Source: Paludibacteraceae bacterium
Lineage (GTDB): Bacteria > Bacteroidota > Bacteroidia > Bacteroidales > Paludibacteraceae
Direction of reading: 5' to 3'
DNA: 64,000 bases
NCBI GenBank assembly: GCA_024401535.1
Contig: JAKSKX010000005.1
Span: forward strand, 21,558 to 85,557
Positions 43,552-51,486 of this stretch are shown here, one piece after another. The notes below the pieces were generated by a model. That model was not told where the DNA came from. It was given only the letters and a program-made list of their open reading frames with translations, and ran no database searches. A program made the translations under genes and the position numbers. Numbering within the stretch: the stretch's first letter is position 1; every line of letters begins with the position of its first letter.

Positions 43552-44448
43552 ATGAAAGCGGAAAACATAAATAAAACTGAACTATTAGAATTAGCTTCCA
43601 GAATTGATAGTATATCAATTAATTCTGTAAGTGCATTACTTAATTTTATTTCCGATCCACATAGAATTTTATATGCTCACTTTGCATTTCAATATTTCGT
43701 ATTCGGAGAATCAAGAACTCCAGATGAAGTTAAAAATTATCCGAAAGGTAGCATTTTTGCAAGTTTACAAATATATGGCAGTTCAAAACAAATAAAGGAG
43801 TTGTAAATATAAAAGGAGAAGTCACTCTTAATACAATGTTTCATTCAATAGAACCATTGTGTGGGAAGTTAGTAAAAGTGAAAAGAAATAATAAATATGG
43901 CGTTTATAATTTGGATGGTGGTATAGTATGCTCTATCGAGTATGATGAGATTTATGATTGTAGAGAAGGATTGTTTGGTGTTAGAAGAAATAACAAAATT
44001 GGGTTTATGGATGTCTCTGGTAATCTAATTATTCCATTTAGCTTTGATTATAATAATCCTGATAATGCCGAGAATGTACATACTTGTGATCCCTTTTTTT
44101 TCTAATGGGTTAGCTTGTGTTTACAAGGAGATATCAAAAAATGTTGGGCGATTTGGATATATTAATCATTCTGGTGAAATTATAATTCCTTTTGATTTTG
44201 ACCAAGATTATGCATTTACCGAAGATGTTATCATAAACTTTCATACGGAATATTTTGGTGATGACTATAGACGTGATGAATATAGATTATGGTCAGATGG
44301 AAGTATAGAGCTAGTAGATTCTGAGTATATTGATAATTTTAATTATACTGAATATGAGCTTTCTTTGGGTTCCTGTCATGACTATGATTATGATGATCCT
44401 CTCGATGCATATGAAGGGGACGAGTCTAATAAATGGAATACTGATTAG
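43552..44448 (+). pseudogene. WG-repeat protein gene with two frame breaks
   Basis: Three consecutive open segments in frames 1, 0 and 1 read as one protein of about 300 aa. The start (43552-43806) ends in a false stop; near 43785-43790 a shift inside an A run (4 A where 5 would keep frame) leads into TNKGVVNIKGEVTL in the next frame. The middle part carries WG/KWG repeats: YGVYNLDGGIVCSIEYDEIY and IGFMDVSGNLIIPFSF. It stops after FFF at a run of eight T (44094-44101); seven T would continue as SNGLACVYKEI and FGYINHSGEIIIPFDF. The acidic C-terminus ends at 44448. WG repeats are beta-rich surface or scaffold modules; no function is assigned. It is A/T-richer than its neighbours. It is either decayed, slippage-controlled, or affected by homopolymer errors. 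Confidence 0.7.
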
Positions 44449-44639
44449 TAGAAAGTATATTATTATAGACATAGGATAGTACATTATTTGCCTATTATAT
44501 CCTATATGTAGACAACTATGAAGAGAATGTCTATGTTGACGAAGACGCGTTTCGTGGTCGCGTGTTTGTGAATTGAAAAGAGTAAGTAGTGCATTGATTG
44601 GAATAAAGAAGGCGGCAGAAACATCTGTCGCCTTTACTT
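44449..44639. other. Short gap between the WG-repeat gene and the CYTH gene
   Basis: It holds an 8-bp palindrome (ATAGGATA 44471-44478 with TATCCTAT 44498-44505), which may terminate the WG-repeat transcript, and the CYTH terminator on the right. No gene is seen. Confidence 0.4.
44609..44634 (-). terminator. Terminator after the CYTH gene
   Basis: AAGGCGGCAGA and TCTGTCGCCTT form an 11-bp stem with one mismatch, just downstream of the CYTH gene in the minus direction. Confidence 0.65.
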
Positions 44640-45098
44640 TTACCAGTTTTTGTATGGATTCTCTGCGAGGTGAGAGTTGTAGTATCGTTTGTCTCCGGTC
44701 ACCTCTGCGCCTATCCATTCGGGCTTGTCGAACTCTTCGTCCTCGCTGTTAAGCTCGATTTCCGCTATAACAAGTCCCTTGTTGTCGCCGAGGAACTCGT
44801 CAACCTCCCATATATGCCCTGCGAATGGAATTTTGTAGCGGAATTTCTCGACAACGGCTGTATGGCTGAACTCGAACAGCTCCTTGGCGTCCTCCAGAGG
44901 AATCTCGTATTCAAACTCTTTTCGGCTGAAACTCTGAGTCTTTCCCTTTATTGTAATGTAACCATGCTCGCCGGCAATACGCACTCTGATTGTGCTTTTC
45001 TTCTGGTTAAGGTAGCACTGCGCGTAATGAGTGCCCTCGACAAGTCCTCTCCAGTTGTCGTTCTTTAGCAGAAATTTGCGTTCTATCTCTATGTTCAT
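44640..45098 (-). CDS. CYTH-domain protein (triphosphate tunnel metalloenzyme)
   Basis: A 152-aa soluble protein beginning with IEIERKFLL, the ExExK signature of CYTH proteins. It continues with alternating charged strands that line the tunnel: TIRVRIAGEHGYITIKGK, FEYEIP, VEKFRYKI, WEVDEFLGDNKGLVIAEIEL. Bacterial members hydrolyse inorganic tripolyphosphate or similar substrates; adenylate cyclase activity is less likely for this short type. It is transcribed away from topA. Confidence 0.88.
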   Translation of the reverse strand: MNIEIERKFLLKNDNWRGLVEGTHYAQCYLNQKKSTIRVRIAGEHGYITIKGKTQSFSRKEFEYEIPLEDAKELFEFSHTAVVEKFRYKIPFAGHIWEVDEFLGDNKGLVIAEIELNSEDEEFDKPEWIGAEVTGDKRYYNSHLAENPYKNW

Positions 45099-45282
45099 GT
45101 TCCAAATTAAATTTAAGAGTTAAAAGCGAGCCAAAATTAGTTATAATGTTTTATTTTATCGGGTCAAAGTAGCCAAAAATAAAAAAATACAAAAAAAATG
45201 TTGTTTTGTGTGCGTTTATATATACTTTTTTACTTACTTTGCACCACAAAAGATGTTTAGGCTCAAACAAAAATAGGTTTTT

Positions 45283-47697
45283 ATGCAGAAAAATTTGGTC
45301 ATAGTCGAGTCTCCTGCAAAAGCGAAGACAATAGAGAAATACTTGGGAGAAGGTTATACTGTCAAGTCAAGTATGGGCCATATTAGGGATTTGAATGAGA
45401 AAAATCTATCGATTGACTTAGAAAATAATTTCCAACCTATATATTCGATTGACCCCGAGAAGAAAAAGCTCGTGGCAGAATTGAAAAAACTGGTAAAAGA
45501 ATCCGACTTGGTTTGGCTAGCATCCGATGAAGACCGCGAGGGAGAGGCTATAGCATGGCACTTGTTCGAGGTTCTCGGACTTCAGAAAGAAAACACACGA
45601 AGAATTGTCTTTCATGAAATCACCAAGGATGCCATTTTGAACGCAATAAAAAATCCAAGAGACATAAAGACTGACCTTGTTGACGCACAGCAGGCCAGAA
45701 GAGTCCTTGACAGAATCGTAGGCTACGAACTCTCGCCTGTATTGTGGAGGAAAATCAGGAGGGGACTTTCGGCCGGTCGTGTCCAGTCTGTAACAGTCCG
45801 TCTGATTGTAGATAGAGAAGAAGAGATAAAGAACTTCAAGAGCGAGTCTTCGTACAAAGTTCAGGCAATCTTTAATGTCGTTTCAAACGGAAAGAAGACT
45901 CAGATCAAAGCTGACCTAAATGTCAAGCTAAAGACCAAGGAGGAGGCCATGGCTTTCCTTGAGGCTTGCAAGGGAAAGAACTTCAAGATTGAGGATGTTT
46001 CGGTAAAACCTGCGAAGCGTTCTCCAGCAGCACCTTTCACAACTTCAACACTTCAGCAGGAAGCGTCAAGAAAACTTGGCTTTTCTGTCTCGCAGACTAT
46101 GAGCGTTGCCCAGAAGCTATACGAGGCCGGAAAGATAACATACATGCGTACAGATTCGGTAAACTTGTCAGATTTGGCGATAAATACAGCGCGTCAGGCT
46201 ATTGACGCAAACTATGGAAGCCAGTATGCACAAACAAGAAGATACCATACGAACAGTAAGGGTGCCCAGGAGGCTCACGAGGCTATCCGACCTACATACC
46301 TTGCAAACGCAACAGTTGACGGAACTGCGCAGGAAAAGAAGCTCTACAGCTTGATATGGAAGCGTACAATCGCCTCGCAGATGGCTGACGCACAACTCGA
46401 GAAGACTACCGTGACAATCGGTTTCGACGGAGAGAGCCGCAAGTTCGTTGCAGAGGGTGAGGTTATCAAGTTCGACGGTTTCCTAAAAGTCTATATGGAG
46501 AGCACTGATGACGAGGAGAAGGAGGATTCAGCAATGCTTCCACCATTGAACAAGGGTGACATGATAGGCATGGCTGAGCTTATAACTGCCACACAGAAGT
46601 TTACACAGAGACCTGCAAGATATACAGAAGCTTCCTTGGTGCATAAAATGGAGGAGATCGGAATAGGTCGTCCTTCAACATACGCATCTACCATTTCCTC
46701 GGTGTTGAAGCGCGGATATGTGGAGAAAGGCAATGTGGAGGGCGTGAAGCGTGAGTTCAACCAGCTTTCACTAAAGGCTAATCTCATCACTGACGAGGTG
46801 AAGGTTGAAACAGTAGGTGCGGATAAGGACAAGTTGCTGCCTACAGATATAGGCTTGGTTACAAACAAGTTCCTTATGAACAATGTGCCGGACGTGATGG
46901 ACTATAACTTTACCGCTCAAGTCGAGAAAGGATTCGACGAGGTGGCAGAGGGTAAGATAGAATGGCAGAAGGACATTGCTTCGTTCTATGCAGGTTTTCA
47001 TCCGCAAGTGGAGAATGCAGGCAATGTCGCACCAGAAAATTCAGAGAAGGTGCTTGGAGTGGACCCAAAAACCGGACTTCAGGTTTCAGTACGTCTTGGA
47101 AAGTACGGCCCAATGGTTCAAATCGGAACTGCAGAGGGAGATTCTACACCAAAGTACGCATCGCTTAGCAAAGGACAGAGAATAGATACAATAACTTTGG
47201 ATGACGCATTGAAGTTGTTCGAGCTTCCTCGTACACTCGGAGAGTTCGAGGGAATGGAAGTTATTGTAAACAAGGGATTTTATGGTCCGTATGTATTGCA
47301 TAACAAGGTGTTTACAACAATACCAAAGGCTTACGATCCAATGTCTATCGACTTGGACACAGCAATAACTCTAATCCAGGACAAGAGAGAGAAGGAGGCT
47401 AACAAGAACATAGCTTCATTTGACTTGAACGGCAGTGTTGTTGAAATCCTTAACGGAAGATACGGCCCATATTTCACTTATAACGGTTTTAACTATCGTA
47501 TTCCTAAGGATACAGATCCGAAGAGCCTTACTCCGGAGATTTGTGCCAAATTGGTGGCAGAGCAGCCGGATGCAAAGCCTGTGAGAAAGTCTGCAAAGGT
47601 TAAAACAGAGGATTCTGCTGAGGACAAGTCTAAGGCTAAGAAAAAAACTACAGCCAAGAAAACTACAAAATCGTCGGCAGTAAAGGCTAAAAAATAG
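45283..47697 (+). CDS. topA: DNA topoisomerase I
   Basis: An 804-aa type IA enzyme that relaxes negative supercoils. The TOPRIM domain starts with VIVESPAKAKTIEKYLG and has ASDEDREGEAIAWHL; the active-site Tyr is in ITYMRTDSVNLS (about residue 290). KMEEIGIGRPSTYASTISS follows. Instead of zinc fingers the C-terminus has repeats of the type LGVDPKTGLQVSVRLGKYGP and EILNGRYGPYFTYNG, and a Lys/Thr/Ala tail (KKKTTAKKTTKSSAVKAKK) that should bind DNA. This layout is typical of Bacteroidetes. The stop codon lies in a 13-bp direct repeat (see findings). Confidence 0.96.
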   Translation: MQKNLVIVESPAKAKTIEKYLGEGYTVKSSMGHIRDLNEKNLSIDLENNFQPIYSIDPEKKKLVAELKKLVKESDLVWLASDEDREGEAIAWHLFEVLGLQKENTRRIVFHEITKDAILNAIKNPRDIKTDLVDAQQARRVLDRIVGYELSPVLWRKIRRGLSAGRVQSVTVRLIVDREEEIKNFKSESSYKVQAIFNVVSNGKKTQIKADLNVKLKTKEEAMAFLEACKGKNFKIEDVSVKPAKRSPAAPFTTSTLQQEASRKLGFSVSQTMSVAQKLYEAGKITYMRTDSVNLSDLAINTARQAIDANYGSQYAQTRRYHTNSKGAQEAHEAIRPTYLANATVDGTAQEKKLYSLIWKRTIASQMADAQLEKTTVTIGFDGESRKFVAEGEVIKFDGFLKVYMESTDDEEKEDSAMLPPLNKGDMIGMAELITATQKFTQRPARYTEASLVHKMEEIGIGRPSTYASTISSVLKRGYVEKGNVEGVKREFNQLSLKANLITDEVKVETVGADKDKLLPTDIGLVTNKFLMNNVPDVMDYNFTAQVEKGFDEVAEGKIEWQKDIASFYAGFHPQVENAGNVAPENSEKVLGVDPKTGLQVSVRLGKYGPMVQIGTAEGDSTPKYASLSKGQRIDTITLDDALKLFELPRTLGEFEGMEVIVNKGFYGPYVLHNKVFTTIPKAYDPMSIDLDTAITLIQDKREKEANKNIASFDLNGSVVEILNGRYGPYFTYNGFNYRIPKDTDPKSLTPEICAKLVAEQPDAKPVRKSAKVKTEDSAEDKSKAKKKTTAKKTTKSSAVKAKK

Positions 47698-47771
47698 TTG
47701 TAAGGCATATTTTGAACTTAATGACCAATTTTTTTTTAGATGTTGGTTTAAAAAATAGTTGCAAAATATGC
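47688..47771. repeat. 13-bp direct repeat and nested 10-bp inverted repeat after topA
   Basis: TAAAAAATAGTTG occurs at 47688-47700 (containing the topA stop codon) and again at 47749-47761. Directly inside and after these lie GCATATTTTG (47705-47714) and CAAAATATGC (47762-47771), a perfect 10-bp inverted repeat, with a further CCAA/TTGG pair inside. It may act as the topA terminator; the direct repeat suggests a small local duplication. Confidence 0.6.
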
Positions 47772-47790
47772 GTGAATTTCAACAATTTCT

Positions 47791-47798
47791 TATCTTTG
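47791..47798 (+). promoter_or_regulatory. -7 box of the Ala-rich lipoprotein gene
   Basis: TATCTTTG, about 68 bases before the ATG at 47866. Confidence 0.5.
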
Positions 47799-47865
47799 CC
47801 TACGTTATTGCATGATAACACTTCAAAGTTAGAAAAATAGTTAACATTTATAAATTAATTTAGAA

Positions 47866-48240
47866 ATGAAGAAGATTTTATTCGTTAGTGCTGCTGCTTT
47901 GGCACTACTTGCTACTTCTTGTAAGAAGAGCGCTGAGAAGGTAGAGGAGTCTGCTACTCAGGTTGAGGCTGCTGTAGAGAACGCTGCTGCTGAGGCTGCA
48001 GATCAGGCTGCTCCTGTTGTTGAGAGCGCTGCATATCAGGAGATTAATACTGCTCTTGTTGCTATTAAGGATGCTGCTGCAAATGCTACAAAGGAGGATG
48101 TTGCTTCTCTAGTTGCTAAGCTTGCAGAGGTTAAGACTCAGTTCGAGAGTAAGGCTGCTGACATGAGCGAGGAGGAGCAGGGTCTTATCAAGACTTTCTT
48201 TAACGAGATCGCTGATCTTGTAAAGTCTAAGAACAACTAA
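47866..48240 (+). CDS. Small Ala/Glu-rich lipoprotein
   Basis: A 124-aa lipoprotein: signal peptide with LLATSC lipobox, then KK, an Ala/Glu/Val-rich low-complexity helix (residues 20-60) and a second helical part (ALVAIKDAAANATKEDVASL, then TQFESKAADMSEEE). It resembles small helical envelope lipoproteins abundant in Bacteroidetes. Codons are highly biased (GCT, CTT, GAG), suggesting strong expression. No enzymatic motif is seen. It has its own promoter and terminator. Confidence 0.6.
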   Translation: MKKILFVSAAALALLATSCKKSAEKVEESATQVEAAVENAAAEAADQAAPVVESAAYQEINTALVAIKDAAANATKEDVASLVAKLAEVKTQFESKAADMSEEEQGLIKTFFNEIADLVKSKNN

Positions 48241-48263
48241 TCAGTTATCCTGATAAGTACGGA

Positions 48264-48297
48264 GAGCATTGGAGATTTCTCCAATGTTCTTTATTTA
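48264..48297 (+). terminator. Terminator after the Ala-rich lipoprotein gene
   Basis: GAGCATTGGAGA (48264-48275) pairs with TCTCCAATGTTC (48278-48289), then a T-rich stretch. The terminal loop is tight, so the innermost pairs probably do not form. Confidence 0.75.
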
Positions 48298-48325
48298 TTT
48301 TAACTACAACTAAAATTTTGTAACA

Positions 48326-48556
48326 ATGGCAATTTATATTGTAAACACACAGTCTTCTAACTTGAATGTTAGAAAGGAGCCTAACACATCTTGCGAGATC
48401 GTTGGTAAGCTTGCTAAGGGTACAGAGGTTGAGGTTTCAAGTGTTAAGGACGGTTGGGCTACTCTTAGCTTCAATGGCCAGACTGCTTATGCTTCTGCTG
48501 ACTACCTAAAGCTTAAGGAGATATCTAACGCTGATATCGACGCTCTTAAGTTCTAA
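48326..48556 (+). CDS. Small SH3b-domain protein without signal peptide
   Basis: A 76-aa protein that is almost entirely one bacterial SH3 domain: SSNLNVRKEPNTSCEIVGKL, AKGTEVEVSSVKDGWATLSF and QTAYASADYLKL. Such domains usually bind peptidoglycan and carry a signal peptide; this one begins directly at the domain, so it should remain in the cytoplasm or leave by another route. A short acidic tail follows. Codon use is strongly biased, as in the lipoprotein gene just upstream. Confidence 0.75.
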   Translation: MAIYIVNTQSSNLNVRKEPNTSCEIVGKLAKGTEVEVSSVKDGWATLSFNGQTAYASADYLKLKEISNADIDALKF

Positions 48557-48580
48557 TCTTTAGAAGATAAAGGCAAAATA

Positions 48581-48614
48581 AAAAACACCTGCTCATTGTA
48601 GCAGGTGTTTTTTT
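48581..48614 (+). terminator. Terminator after the SH3b gene
   Basis: AAAAACACCTGC and GCAGGTGTTTTT form a perfect 12-bp stem with an 8-base loop and further T. Confidence 0.9.
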
Positions 48615-48923
48615 CTCGATATGATTTGTAAGATTCTGCAAAATCTCCTTATTTAATAATAAGCTTTTTAAAATATATTTATATTGCATGTGAGTTATTT
48701 GTTTTATATATCTTTCTAATTATAAAACAATAATTTAAGACAATGGACACTGGTAATATAAATGGTCATGTTTTTGTTGTTTTAATGATTCCAGTGCAGT
48801 AGTTGACATTTATCCTATAAGTTATGAATATTCTGTTCGTCCTGTTTGTGTGGTATAATTTAAGTTTGTAAGATTTAATATTTTTGTTTATACAGTACTA
48901 TCTTAATTATAAGGAAATATATT
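48615..48923 (+). other. Non-coding gap before the leucine-rich-repeat gene
   Basis: A/T-rich gap of about 310 bases. A 6-bp pair CACTGG (48748-48753) / CCAGTG (48791-48796) and a TATTTTTG -7 box (about 48879-48886) for the gene on the right are the only signals seen. No ORF or RNA is supported. Confidence 0.4.
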
Positions 48924-49748
48924 ATGGCTGACAATTTTAAACTAGAAAACGGACATCTTGTTATTAAGGATGGCACAACAAGTGTCAATGGTTTCTGTGG
49001 TAGAGAAGATATTTTAAGCGTCGAGATTCCCGATTCAGTAACCGAGATTGCAATTGGCGCATTTCAGAGATGTGTGAACTTGACAGAAGTGGAGATTCCT
49101 GACTCGGGTGTAGATATTTTGCCAAGTGCTTTCAAAGACTGTAAGAGTCTTGTATCAATTTCAGTGCCTCAAGGAATTGAAGAATTAGGGGATTTAACTT
49201 TTTCTGGATGTGAAAGTTTGGAGAACGTGTCTCTACCAGATACATTGGAGAGAATATGTGTATCAACATTCGGTGACTGCAAAAGTTTGAAATCAATAAA
49301 GTTTCCAGAATCACTCATTGATATAGAAATATATGCCTTTGAAAATTGTACTAGTTTGAAGCAGATAGAACTGCCCGCTTCAATAATTTGGTTTGATCCA
49401 CAAGCTTTTGCCGGTTGTGACAATATCAAAAAGGTTATCTTGCACTGTGATTTGGACGAAGATGAGATTGCTGAGGTTCTGCCTAACGCAAAGATTGTAA
49501 AGCAGTTGCCTCAAGGTTATAAAAGACCAGAAGTGTGGGATGAGAAAGATGATGAATGTGACAATAAATCTGATGTGGAAACAAGGTCTGGTAAAGATAT
49601 AAACACAGGCAAGGGTAATGACAAGATGTTCAGGAATAAGTTTGAGGAATGGGCTCTTTACATTATTATTTTGGGTTTAGTGTTATTTATGCTTTATGAG
49701 ATAATTCTAATTATTTGGACGATAGTAAAATCAATCTTCTTCGAATAA
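48924..49748 (+). CDS. BspA-type leucine-rich-repeat protein with C-terminal membrane anchor
   Basis: A 274-aa protein. Residues 5-180 contain about six LRR_5 (BspA-like) units of about 23 residues such as AFQRCVNLTEVEIPDSG, AFKDCKSLVSISVPQGI and AFENCTSLKQIELPASI. A charged linker (about 195-235) leads to one strong membrane helix near the C-terminus (WALYIIILGLVLFMLYEIIL) and a short tail. There is no signal peptide. BspA proteins are normally secreted adhesins, so this arrangement suggests a tail-anchored protein with its repeats facing the cytoplasm. The function is unknown. Confidence 0.75.
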   Translation: MADNFKLENGHLVIKDGTTSVNGFCGREDILSVEIPDSVTEIAIGAFQRCVNLTEVEIPDSGVDILPSAFKDCKSLVSISVPQGIEELGDLTFSGCESLENVSLPDTLERICVSTFGDCKSLKSIKFPESLIDIEIYAFENCTSLKQIELPASIIWFDPQAFAGCDNIKKVILHCDLDEDEIAEVLPNAKIVKQLPQGYKRPEVWDEKDDECDNKSDVETRSGKDINTGKGNDKMFRNKFEEWALYIIILGLVLFMLYEIILIIWTIVKSIFFE

Positions 49749-49754
49749 AAATAG

Positions 49755-49778
49755 AAGGCACATTTTGAAATGTGCCTT
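49755..49778. terminator. Bidirectional terminator between convergent genes
   Basis: AAGGCACATTT and AAATGTGCCTT form an 11-bp stem with a TG loop between the LRR gene and the TauE gene. Confidence 0.75.
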
Positions 49779-49780
49779 TG

Positions 49781-50518
49781 TTATTTTGCTAATATTATCA
49801 CTCCCGAAACAGCAAGGAAGGCATAGACAATTTTGCGCAGAAGAGTGGTGTCTATCCTGTCGAATATCTTTTCTCCGATTCTAAGTCCTATTAGCGTGCC
49901 AACAATCGCAATGAGGTACAGTTTTAGGACGTTGGACGTAATGATGCCTTCCGTAGCTCTATGACATGTCATAAACAAGTTTCCTAAAAAGAATATTGTC
50001 TGGCATTGTGCCATATAGTGAGTCTTGCTTGGTTCTGTCGCAAGGTAGTACAGAACAAGAGGAGGCCCTTGCATAGAGAACATTCCTCCCATAATTCCGC
50101 TTACCGTTCCACAGGCTAAAGTCACCCACTTGTTTATTGTCAACTTTATGTTCTTTTGAAAGAATGTGAAATAGATGCTGAGTGCAATCAGAGTGAGACC
50201 AAGTACAACCTTCAGCGTGTTTGTTTTCATTGAAAGCATGTATTCCCCAGCCAAATATGAAATGGGCATGAAGATGAAAAGCAACGGTAGAACTCTTTTC
50301 AATGCCACATATTCCCTAAGTTTTATAACGGTTATGAGGCTAAGGGTGGCGGCGAGCATTGTCGAGAGAGAGATCGTTTCTGCATAGCATTCGCCTATGC
50401 CTATGAGTGTAAGTAGCGGAATTAGGAATATGCCGAATCCGAATCCCGTAGTCCTCTGCACTATTCCTGCTCCGCAAGCTGAAATAGCCATAAGTATGAA
50501 AGGCAGGTATTCTTCCAT
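49781..50518 (-). CDS. TauE/SafE-family membrane transporter
   Basis: A 245-aa protein with seven to eight membrane segments. The family repeat is visible twice: an N-terminal GIVQRTTGFGFGIFLIPLL and a second half GTVSGIMGGMFSMQGPPLVL. TauE/SafE proteins export sulfite, sulfoacetate or related organic anions, or serve as anion channels. No sulfur gene is adjacent, so the substrate is open. The start is 1 base after the SDR gene, so the two form an operon. Confidence 0.85.
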   Translation of the reverse strand: MEEYLPFILMAISACGAGIVQRTTGFGFGIFLIPLLTLIGIGECYAETISLSTMLAATLSLITVIKLREYVALKRVLPLLFIFMPISYLAGEYMLSMKTNTLKVVLGLTLIALSIYFTFFQKNIKLTINKWVTLACGTVSGIMGGMFSMQGPPLVLYYLATEPSKTHYMAQCQTIFFLGNLFMTCHRATEGIITSNVLKLYLIAIVGTLIGLRIGEKIFDRIDTTLLRKIVYAFLAVSGVIILAK

Positions 50519-50519
50519 A

Positions 50520-51293
50520 TTATTTCTTGTATTTTGAAATCTTTTTGTCGATAAATCTGACTAGAGGGTCTGGCAGAATCTTTATTATTGGCAGCAGGAC
50601 TGAGTATAACAAGCCCGGAGTATAGTGAGTCTTGCCTTTCCTGACTTTTCTTATAGCGTCTTTTGCCAGTTTTTCGGGAGTTCTTGAGACATGTAGCAAC
50701 AATGCCAGTTTCCTGTATTTGTTAGGTAGTCCGTAAAGGGTGGTGTCTATCGCTCCAGGTTCACAACTCATTACTTTTACACCCTTCTCATACACTTCGT
50801 TGTGGAGAATTTCCATGAACCTGCCAACAAAAGCTTTTGTTGAACTGTATATCGCAAGTCCTGGCATTGGAGTGTGTCTAGCAAAACTTGACATTGCGAT
50901 AATTTCTCCTTCTCCAACCTCCTCGATTTGAGGCAGAAGTGCGATAGTAAGTTGTAATGGTTGTGTTGTGTGAAGGTGATGAATCAGCAACATCTTGTTC
51001 ATGTCACTCTTGTCTATGTCCTGGTAGCTGAACAGTCCAGCTGTATGAACTAATGAACGGCATATAAGGCCGTTTGATTTCAAAAAATCCAGTATTGTTT
51101 CAGTTGAATTTTGCTGAACAAGATCAATCGATAACGTAAATGCTTCAACCTGTCCTAAGTCGTTCTTAAGTTTTTGCAGAGAGTTTTCGTTCTTGTCAAC
51201 GAGGACAAGTGTTGAGGATTCCTTGGCATATTCTTTTGCAAATGCTTGCCCAATTCCCCCTGCAGCACCGGTTATGATTACAGCTTGTTTCAT
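50520..51293 (-). CDS. Short-chain dehydrogenase/reductase
   Basis: A 257-aa SDR. The Rossmann motif ITGAAGGIGQAFA, the HTAG segment (VHTAGLFSY), catalytic Ser in AMSSFARH and YSSTKAF (YxxxK) are in place, followed by EPGAIDT. The acidic D at the end of strand 2 (LVDKNE) favours NAD(H). The C-terminal region (LYSVLLPIIKILPDPLVRFI) is hydrophobic, as in classical SDRs that act on lipids or steroids. The substrate is unknown. Confidence 0.85.
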   Translation of the reverse strand: MKQAVIITGAAGGIGQAFAKEYAKESSTLVLVDKNENSLQKLKNDLGQVEAFTLSIDLVQQNSTETILDFLKSNGLICRSLVHTAGLFSYQDIDKSDMNKMLLIHHLHTTQPLQLTIALLPQIEEVGEGEIIAMSSFARHTPMPGLAIYSSTKAFVGRFMEILHNEVYEKGVKVMSCEPGAIDTTLYGLPNKYRKLALLLHVSRTPEKLAKDAIRKVRKGKTHYTPGLLYSVLLPIIKILPDPLVRFIDKKISKYKK

Positions 51294-51418
51294 TTAGTCT
51301 CAGTTTGAAATCTCTGCAAATTTATGAAATAATATGCAAATGCGCGAGTCTCGTGTCCTAAAATCGTTCACTCATGTAGAAAAAATCCACATTTTTTTAT
51401 TTTGTTGTGCATTTTTTC

Positions 51419-51426
51419 TATCTTTG
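51419..51426 (+). promoter_or_regulatory. -7 box of the coiled-coil protein gene
   Basis: TATCTTTG followed by CATAT, about 60 bases before the GTG start at 51487. It also rules out the longer reading that would begin at 51334. Confidence 0.55.
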
Positions 51427-51486
51427 CATATCTATGCGAACTTTGCCCAAGTGGTAAAGCGGTATGGAAGGAAATTTTTAGGAATA

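Noticed and set aside
51430-51480. tRNA-Gln-like stretch (GCCCAAGTGGTAAAGC)
   Set aside because: Only the D-arm resembles a tRNA; no acceptor stem, anticodon arm or T arm follows.
51334-51486. Upstream start of the coiled-coil protein
   Set aside because: It would begin before the -7 box at 51419 and adds a second hydrophobic stretch in front of a good signal peptide.
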